A DNA stretch of 34,733 nt from Bacillota bacterium. GTDB lineage: Bacteria > Bacillota > Clostridia > Tissierellales > Gottschalkiaceae. Of the stretch, positions 30,173 through 34,733 are shown one piece after another; position 1 is the first letter of the stretch; every line of letters starts with the position of its first letter. The translations under genes and the position numbers were made by a program. The notes under the pieces are model-generated. The model saw only the letters and a list, made by a program, of their open reading frames with translations. It did no database searches and was not told the origin of the DNA. The DNA is taken from NCBI GenBank assembly GCA_023420895.1, contig JAEZUY010000014.1:1-34733 (forward strand), written 5' to 3'.

Positions 30173-32609
30173 AAATAATGAAATAATGAACAGCGGAATT
30201 ACTGATATAAATCTGGAAGATGAAATGAAAAAGTCCTATCTGGATTACGCGATGAGCGTTATAGTGAGCAGAGCTCTGCCTGATGTAAGAGACGGACTTA
30301 AACCTGTTCACAGAAGAATAATATATTCTATGAACAATCTGGGAATTTATCCTGACAAACCTCACAGAAAAAGTGCGAGAATCGTCGGGGACGTTCTCGG
30401 GAAGTATCACCCTCACGGAGATACAGCAGTTTATGATGCTATGGTAAGACTGGCTCAGGATTTCTCAACTAGATATATGCTTGTAGACGGCCACGGTAAC
30501 TTCGGTTCGATAGACGGAGACAGCGCGGCTGCAATGCGTTATACAGAGGCGAGAATGTCTAAGCTTTCTCTTGAACTTCTGAGAGATATAGAGAAAGACA
30601 CTATAGACTACCAGCCTAACTTTGACGAATCAGAGAAAGAGCCTGTCGTTCTTCCGAGCAGATTTCCGAATCTGCTGGTAAACGGCTCATCAGGAATTGC
30701 AGTAGGCATGGCGACATCTATACCTCCGCACAATCTGAATGAGGTTATAGATGCAATAGTAGATATGATAGACAATCCGGATATAGATTTAGACGGGCTT
30801 ATGGAACATATAAAAGGTCCTGATTTTCCTACAGGGGCGAGAATATTAGGAAAAGAAGATATAAGAAATGCTTACAGAACTGGAAGAGGAAAAGTCACAG
30901 TAAGAGCTAAATCGACTATTGAAGATCTCGAAAGAGGGAAGAGCGCAATAATAATAACTGAAATCCCTTACCAGGTTAATAAATCGAGAATAATAGAAAA
31001 GATAGCTGAACTTGTAAGAGATAAGAAGATTGAAGGAATATCGGATTTAAGAGACGAATCGGACAGAAACGGTATAAGAATAGTCATAGAAGTCAGAAGA
31101 GATTTCAATCCGGAAGTAGTTCTCAACAATCTTTATAAATACACTCAGCTCCAGGATACATTCAGTATAATAATGATAGCGCTGGTTAATAATATACCTA
31201 AAGTGCTGAATATTAAAGAGATGATAAAACATTATCTCGACCATCAGTATGAAATAATAGTCAGAAGAACTAAATTCGATCTTAAGAAATCTGAAGAGAG
31301 AGCTCACATATTAGAAGGTCTGAGAATTGCACTCGACAATATTGACGAAGTGATAACTACGATAAGATCTTCACAGAGCACTCAGGAAGCGAAGACTAAT
31401 CTGATAGAGAAATTTGAGCTTTCAGAAAAACAGGCTCAGGCAATACTCGATATGAGACTTCAGAGACTTACCGGTCTTGAAAGGGACAAAATAGAAGATG
31501 AATATAAGAAACTTATGGCTGAAATAAAGAGATTTAAAGAAATTCTTTCAAGCGACACTATAATTTACGGAATAATCAAAGATGAACTGAAAGAGATTGC
31601 GGAAAAATATGGAGATGAAAGAAGAACTGAAATTTCTAAATACGACGGAGACGTCGATATAGAAGATCTCATTGAAGAGGAAGAAGTAGTAATAAACCTC
31701 ACAAATATGGGATATATTAAGAGAATGCCGGAAGATACTTATAAGACGCAAAAAAGAGGCGGCAGAGGAATCTCAGGAACTAACACTAGAGACGAAGACT
31801 TTGTAGAGGGAATATTCACATGTTCGACTCATGACAATGTGCTTTTCTTTACTAATAGAGGAAAAGTATACAGTCTTAAAGGATATGAAATTCCAGAAGC
31901 ATCTAGACAGGCGAGAGGAACTGCTATAGTCAATCTTCTAGATATAGAAGACGGAGAGCAGGTTAATGCAGTCATACCTATTCAGGAATTTACTGAAGAT
32001 GCTTATCTGATAATGATTACAGAGGACGGAACTATCAAAAGACTAGTTCTTGAAGACCTTAAAAATATCAGAAAAAACGGTCTTATAGCAATAACACTTA
32101 AAGACGGAGATGAACTTCTGGCAGTTAGAAAATCTACAGGAAATGACGAAGTTATAATCGTCACAAAAAACGGTTATGCAATAAGATTTGAAGAAACAGA
32201 TGTAAGAGTCACAGGAAGAAACTCTATAGGAGTTAAAGGTGTGAACTTAAGAGACGGAGACGTCGTTATAGGAGCAGACCTTATAGATGGAAACAGAAAC
32301 GAAAACGATCTTCTTGTCATAAGTGAAAATGGATACGGCAAGAGAACTTCTATATCAGAGTACACTGTTCAGAAGAGAGGCGGAGTAGGTCTGAAGACTT
32401 ATGACGTCAGAGAAAGAACAGGAAAACTGGTATGCGGCAAGATGGTGTCGGAAGATGAAGAGATAATAATAACATCTATAAATGGAACTATAATAAGACT
32501 CAACGTTTCTGATATATCACAGCTCAGCAGACCTACACAGGGTGTAAGACTGATGAAAATATCTGAAGATGACAGAGTGGCTTCAGTTGCGAAACTTGAA
32601 TCTGAATAA
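30165..32609 (+). CDS. gyrA: DNA gyrase subunit A
   Basis: GyrA cuts and rejoins DNA in the gyrase tetramer. The 814 residues have the winged-helix/tower core with catalytic Y126 (AAMRYTEARM) and the quinolone-determining region YHPHGDTAVYDAMVRLAQ, with T87 where E. coli has Ser83 and an intact D91 (E. coli Asp87). The C-terminal beta-pinwheel contains the GyrA box QKRGGRG at about residue 530, which separates GyrA from ParC. ATG 30165 has a weak ribosome site and overlaps a small upstream ORF. A group of DnaA boxes and a long leader precede it. Confidence 0.98.
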   Translation: MDENNEIMNSGITDINLEDEMKKSYLDYAMSVIVSRALPDVRDGLKPVHRRIIYSMNNLGIYPDKPHRKSARIVGDVLGKYHPHGDTAVYDAMVRLAQDFSTRYMLVDGHGNFGSIDGDSAAAMRYTEARMSKLSLELLRDIEKDTIDYQPNFDESEKEPVVLPSRFPNLLVNGSSGIAVGMATSIPPHNLNEVIDAIVDMIDNPDIDLDGLMEHIKGPDFPTGARILGKEDIRNAYRTGRGKVTVRAKSTIEDLERGKSAIIITEIPYQVNKSRIIEKIAELVRDKKIEGISDLRDESDRNGIRIVIEVRRDFNPEVVLNNLYKYTQLQDTFSIIMIALVNNIPKVLNIKEMIKHYLDHQYEIIVRRTKFDLKKSEERAHILEGLRIALDNIDEVITTIRSSQSTQEAKTNLIEKFELSEKQAQAILDMRLQRLTGLERDKIEDEYKKLMAEIKRFKEILSSDTIIYGIIKDELKEIAEKYGDERRTEISKYDGDVDIEDLIEEEEVVINLTNMGYIKRMPEDTYKTQKRGGRGISGTNTRDEDFVEGIFTCSTHDNVLFFTNRGKVYSLKGYEIPEASRQARGTAIVNLLDIEDGEQVNAVIPIQEFTEDAYLIMITEDGTIKRLVLEDLKNIRKNGLIAITLKDGDELLAVRKSTGNDEVIIVTKNGYAIRFEETDVRVTGRNSIGVKGVNLRDGDVVIGADLIDGNRNENDLLVISENGYGKRTSISEYTVQKRGGVGLKTYDVRERTGKLVCGKMVSEDEEIIITSINGTIIRLNVSDISQLSRPTQGVRLMKISEDDRVASVAKLESE

Positions 32610-32625
32610 ATATTTTAGATATATG

Positions 32626-32667
32626 AAACTATATGAAATCCCGAATGGGATTTCTATAGTTTTTTTA
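32626..32667 (+). terminator. gyrA terminator
   Basis: A near-perfect stem of about 16 bp (32626-32642 with 32647-32662, one bulge, loop GAAT) with GGGATTTC is followed by T7. Just downstream TAACTGA (32670-32676) and TCAGTTA (32688-32694) form a second inverted repeat, a candidate operator before rsbV. Confidence 0.88.
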
Positions 32668-32758
32668 TTTAACTGATGCTTTTGTTTTCAGTTAGATGAA
32701 AAATGCAATAAAAAGTGTTATCATAATATTTGAGATTAAAATATGGAGGGAGAAGAGA

Positions 32759-33076
32759 ATGTCTTTAAAAATACAAGAAGCTTTTGACGAAAATCAGAAC
32801 ATATTCATAGTAAAACCCGTAGGCGAAATAGATATATATACTTCAGAAAATTTCAAGAACAGACTTCTTGATCTCATATATGAAGATAAAGGCGATCTTC
32901 TAGTAGACTGCGAAGAATTGGAGTTTATAGACAGTACCGGACTTGGAGCTCTGGTTTCTGTACTGAAAGAAGCTCAGGAAAATAAGAGAGAAATTACACT
33001 GAAGAATATAAAACCTAATATAAAAAAGCTGTTCTTCCTTACAAAGTTAGATCAAGTATTTAAGATAGAAGGATAG
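32759..33076 (+). CDS. rsbV: Anti-sigma factor antagonist, STAS domain (RsbV-like)
   Basis: A 105-residue STAS-domain protein. In this family a non-phosphorylated antagonist binds the anti-sigma factor and frees sigma. The phosphorylation site is S59 in FIDSTGLGALVSVL, and VGEIDIYTSENFKNRL is the typical N-terminal half. I start at ATG 32759 (GGAGGGAG upstream) because the longer frame from 32696 has no ribosome site. It is the first gene of rsbV-rsbW-sigB; rsbW starts 5 nt after the stop. No phosphatase gene is adjacent. Confidence 0.93.
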   Translation: MSLKIQEAFDENQNIFIVKPVGEIDIYTSENFKNRLLDLIYEDKGDLLVDCEELEFIDSTGLGALVSVLKEAQENKREITLKNIKPNIKKLFFLTKLDQVFKIEG

Positions 33077-33081
33077 TGAAG

Positions 33082-33474
33082 ATGGAAAAAATAAAATTGA
33101 CTATACAGGCTAAGGCTGAAAATATCGGAATAGCAAGACTTACGACTTCAGCAGTGGGAATGAAAGTGGATTTTGATATAGACGAAATAGAAGACTTGAA
33201 ATTATGTGTAGGAGAAGCTTGCAATATTTTACTGGAAAAGACTACTATAGAGTCTGAAGACAGTATAAATATAGAATTTACAGTTTCTGATAATATGGAT
33301 ATTTCAGTTTCGGCAGAAAAAGCTGAACCGGAAAAAGAAGATATAAAACTTCTGACAGAAGAAGGAAAACATAACTATGCTCTCATGATAATTGAGACTT
33401 TAATGGATGGACTGAATTTCTGTCCGGAAGACGGAATAGAAATAAAAATGATGAAAGAGCTGGAGTGCAATTAA
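33082..33474 (+). CDS. rsbW: RsbW-like anti-sigma factor with degenerate ATP site
   Basis: In the family this is a GHKL-fold kinase that holds the sigma factor and phosphorylates RsbV. The 130 residues start in family style (MEKIKLTIQAKAENIGIARLT, DIDEIEDLKLCVGEACN), but the ATP motifs are poor. In the N-box the usual E-x3-N becomes E45-A-C-N-I49. No DxGxG box follows: the matching stretch is SDNMDISVSAEKAEPEKED. It may bind sigma without normal kinase activity. ATG 33082 has AAGGA 8 nt upstream; sigB begins at TAATG, 1 nt overlap. The context makes the identity sure; the activity is not. Confidence 0.82.
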   Translation: MEKIKLTIQAKAENIGIARLTTSAVGMKVDFDIDEIEDLKLCVGEACNILLEKTTIESEDSINIEFTVSDNMDISVSAEKAEPEKEDIKLLTEEGKHNYALMIIETLMDGLNFCPEDGIEIKMMKELECN

Positions 33475-34268
33475 TGGAAAAAACAGATGGGAAGAATCTA
33501 AATCCTGAAGATCTTTCTTCAGCAGACACAAAAGAACTCTTCAGAATACTCTCAGAGACTGAAGATCCTGCTATAAGAGATGAACTTATTTCAAGACATA
33601 TGTATATTGCAGAGATACTTTCTAAAAAATATGCCAATAAAGGGATAGATTACGATGATATCTATCAGGTTGCATGTATCGGACTCATATATGCAGTAGA
33701 CAGATTCAAAGTTGAGAAAGGATATGAATTTTCAAGTTTTGCGACACCTACTATAATAGGTGAGATAAAAAAATACTTCAGAGACAAAGGCTGGTCCATA
33801 AGAGTTCCGAGAAGAATACAGGAACTTTCACAGAAAGTGAATGCTGCCAGAATAAATTTAAGTCAGCAGCTTCAAAGATCGCCTAGAGTTAAAGATATTG
33901 CAGAATATCTTAACTGTTCTGAAGAAAAAGTGCTTGAGGTCATGGAGGCCAGAAAAGTATATACTCCTCAGTCACTAGATATAACTTATGAGTCAGATGG
34001 AGATGACAAGGATATATCTCTTTCGGATTTAATAGGTGAAGAGGATTATGAATTCATGAAAATAGAAAATAGAGATTTTATAGCTCAGGCTATATCCAAA
34101 CTCAATGAAGTTGAAAAGAAGATTGTCGAAGACAGATATTTTCATAAAAAGACACAGATTGAGATTGCAACTGAACTTGGCATATCTCAAATGACAGTAT
34201 CAAGAATGGAAAAGAAAATAATATCAAAATTCAGAAAAGAAATGAAGAAAACAAATCTTGCATTGTAG
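33474..34268 (+). CDS. sigB: SigB/SigF-family RNA polymerase sigma factor
   Basis: A group-3 sigma factor, most likely for general stress. The 264 residues contain region 2 (GIDYDDIYQVACIGLIYAVDRF and FSSFATPTIIGEIKKYFRDKGW), region 3 (IRVPRRIQELSQKV...) and region 4 (LNEVEKKIVEDRYF...TQIEIATELGISQMTVSRMEKKI), the SigB/SigF/SigG type. ATG 33474 overlaps the rsbW stop in TAATG and has GGAG 8 nt upstream, so translation is coupled. RsbV and RsbW next to it mark partner switching. Sporulation SigF is less likely because no spoIIAA-AB features were distinctive, but I cannot exclude it. Confidence 0.92.
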   Translation: MEKTDGKNLNPEDLSSADTKELFRILSETEDPAIRDELISRHMYIAEILSKKYANKGIDYDDIYQVACIGLIYAVDRFKVEKGYEFSSFATPTIIGEIKKYFRDKGWSIRVPRRIQELSQKVNAARINLSQQLQRSPRVKDIAEYLNCSEEKVLEVMEARKVYTPQSLDITYESDGDDKDISLSDLIGEEDYEFMKIENRDFIAQAISKLNEVEKKIVEDRYFHKKTQIEIATELGISQMTVSRMEKKIISKFRKEMKKTNLAL

Positions 34269-34297
34269 AGGATGCGCGCGCATCCTCGTTTATTTTT
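34268..34297 (+). terminator. sigB terminator
   Basis: A 20-nt perfect palindrome GAGGATGCGCGCGCATCCTC, read as a hairpin with a short GC loop, is followed by GTTTATTTTT. It overlaps the sigB stop codon and gives strong insulation from the rRNA promoters. Confidence 0.92.
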
Positions 34298-34336
34298 ATT
34301 ATTTTCAATTTTTTTATAAAATATTCTAAAAATCAT

Positions 34337-34365
34337 TTGACAGAAGTCTAAATAGATGGTAAACT
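34337..34365 (+). promoter_or_regulatory. Upstream rRNA-type promoter P1
   Basis: TTGACA (34337-34342), 17-nt spacer and TAAACT (34360-34365). It is 239 nt upstream of P2, a tandem arrangement common at Firmicutes rRNA operons. Confidence 0.72.
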
Positions 34366-34425
34366 AAATAAGCTGTCAAAAAGGACAGCATAAAAAATAC
34401 TGATCACCAGTCAGAACTTTTAAAC

Positions 34426-34460
34426 TTCTCAGCTGAAATTTCTGAGAACTGTTTTTCTTT
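34426..34460 (+). terminator. Hairpin with T-run between P1 and P2
   Basis: TTCTCAG (34426-34432) pairs with CTGAGAA (34442-34448), followed by CTGTTTTTCTTT. It could attenuate P1 transcripts; a smaller stem GCTGTC/GACAGC lies at about 34372-34389. Confidence 0.4.
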
Positions 34461-34575
34461 AAATCAATAATGAAGTCTTATTTCAGATTTTATTTTTCAA
34501 ATATAAAGAGAGATTTAAGTGAAGATGTTGAATTCAGCAGTCTAGAAAAGAAAATAAAAAACTTTCAAAAAACTG

Positions 34576-34604
34576 TTGACATGAAATTCTATACGTGATA
34601 TAGT
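34576..34604 (+). promoter_or_regulatory. Main rRNA-type promoter P2
   Basis: TTGACA (34576-34581), exactly 17 nt, then TATAGT (34599-34604). The following sequence starts a GC-richer leader without a gene, as at rRNA operons. Confidence 0.88.
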
Positions 34605-34610
34605 ATATAA

Positions 34611-34733
34611 AGTAGTCGCGAGACAGGCGCTACAGAGAAACTGAATTTTGAAAAATGAACAGCAGATAACCATAAGTTAATTCCAACAGCGAAATTAACG
34701 ATAATTCCATTCAGCAAAGAGCTGAAAATAAAC
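34611..34733 (+). other. Likely 16S rRNA leader, cut by window end
   Basis: The region after P2 has no ORF. TTTTGAAAAATGAACAG (34646-34662) resembles the boxA-adjacent sequence before Firmicutes 16S genes. Small inverted repeats follow (GTTAATT/AATTAAC; TCAGC-AAAGA-GCTGA at about 34712-34726). The 16S gene itself is not reached. Confidence 0.65.

Overview
The window is the replication-origin region of a low-GC, Gram-positive, anaerobic bacterium. Clostridia or Tissierellia is the best guess; I cannot name the genus. The evidence is the canonical Firmicutes origin order (rpmH-rnpA-yidD-yidC-jag-mnmE-mnmG-rsmG-parB on one side, dnaA-dnaN-yaaA-recF-remB-gyrB-gyrA on the other), many TTG/GTG starts behind strong Shine-Dalgarno sites, a flavin-based NAD-linked iron-sulfur module (HylABC/NuoEF type) and an RsbV-RsbW-SigB operon. 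Almost every gene points away from oriC, with replication. The one clear exception is a 49-codon ORF at 7369-7518.

Left arm, read on the minus strand away from the origin: rpmH-rnpA-yidD-yidC-jag; mnmE-mnmG-rsmG; parB-phzF-like; hylC-hylB-hylA; ferritin-like-mogA-mobA; moaA; moaC-CDF transporter-MOSC; then a two-component system (a sensor kinase with a solute-binding domain plus an NtrC-type sigma-54 activator) and a truncated YjiH-type membrane protein at the window edge. The hyl genes next to molybdenum/tungsten cofactor genes suggest a molybdopterin enzyme such as an electron-bifurcating formate dehydrogenase, but no catalytic subunit lies in the window.

Origin: DnaA boxes fill both the rpmH-dnaA and dnaA-dnaN gaps. 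The second gap holds a textbook unwinding element: DnaA boxes, a short GC stretch, five CTA triplets (DnaA-trios) and an AT-rich tract. Smaller DnaA-box groups follow dnaN and gyrB.

Right arm, plus strand: dnaA, dnaN, yaaA-recF-remB-gyrB, gyrA, then rsbV-rsbW-sigB, a strong terminator, and two consensus promoters with an rRNA-type leader. The window appears to stop just before a 16S rRNA gene.

Most interesting points: (1) a near-perfect sigma-54 promoter with palindromic upstream sites in front of the YjiH gene, beside the sigma-54 activator, which points to a dedicated sensor-activator-membrane protein circuit; (2) a one-base frameshift in that circuit's kinase; (3) the complete unwinding element; (4) a dnaN terminator whose stem is made of inverted DnaA boxes; (5) a diaphorase module without its catalytic partner; (6) an RsbW-like protein lacking recognisable ATP-binding motifs.
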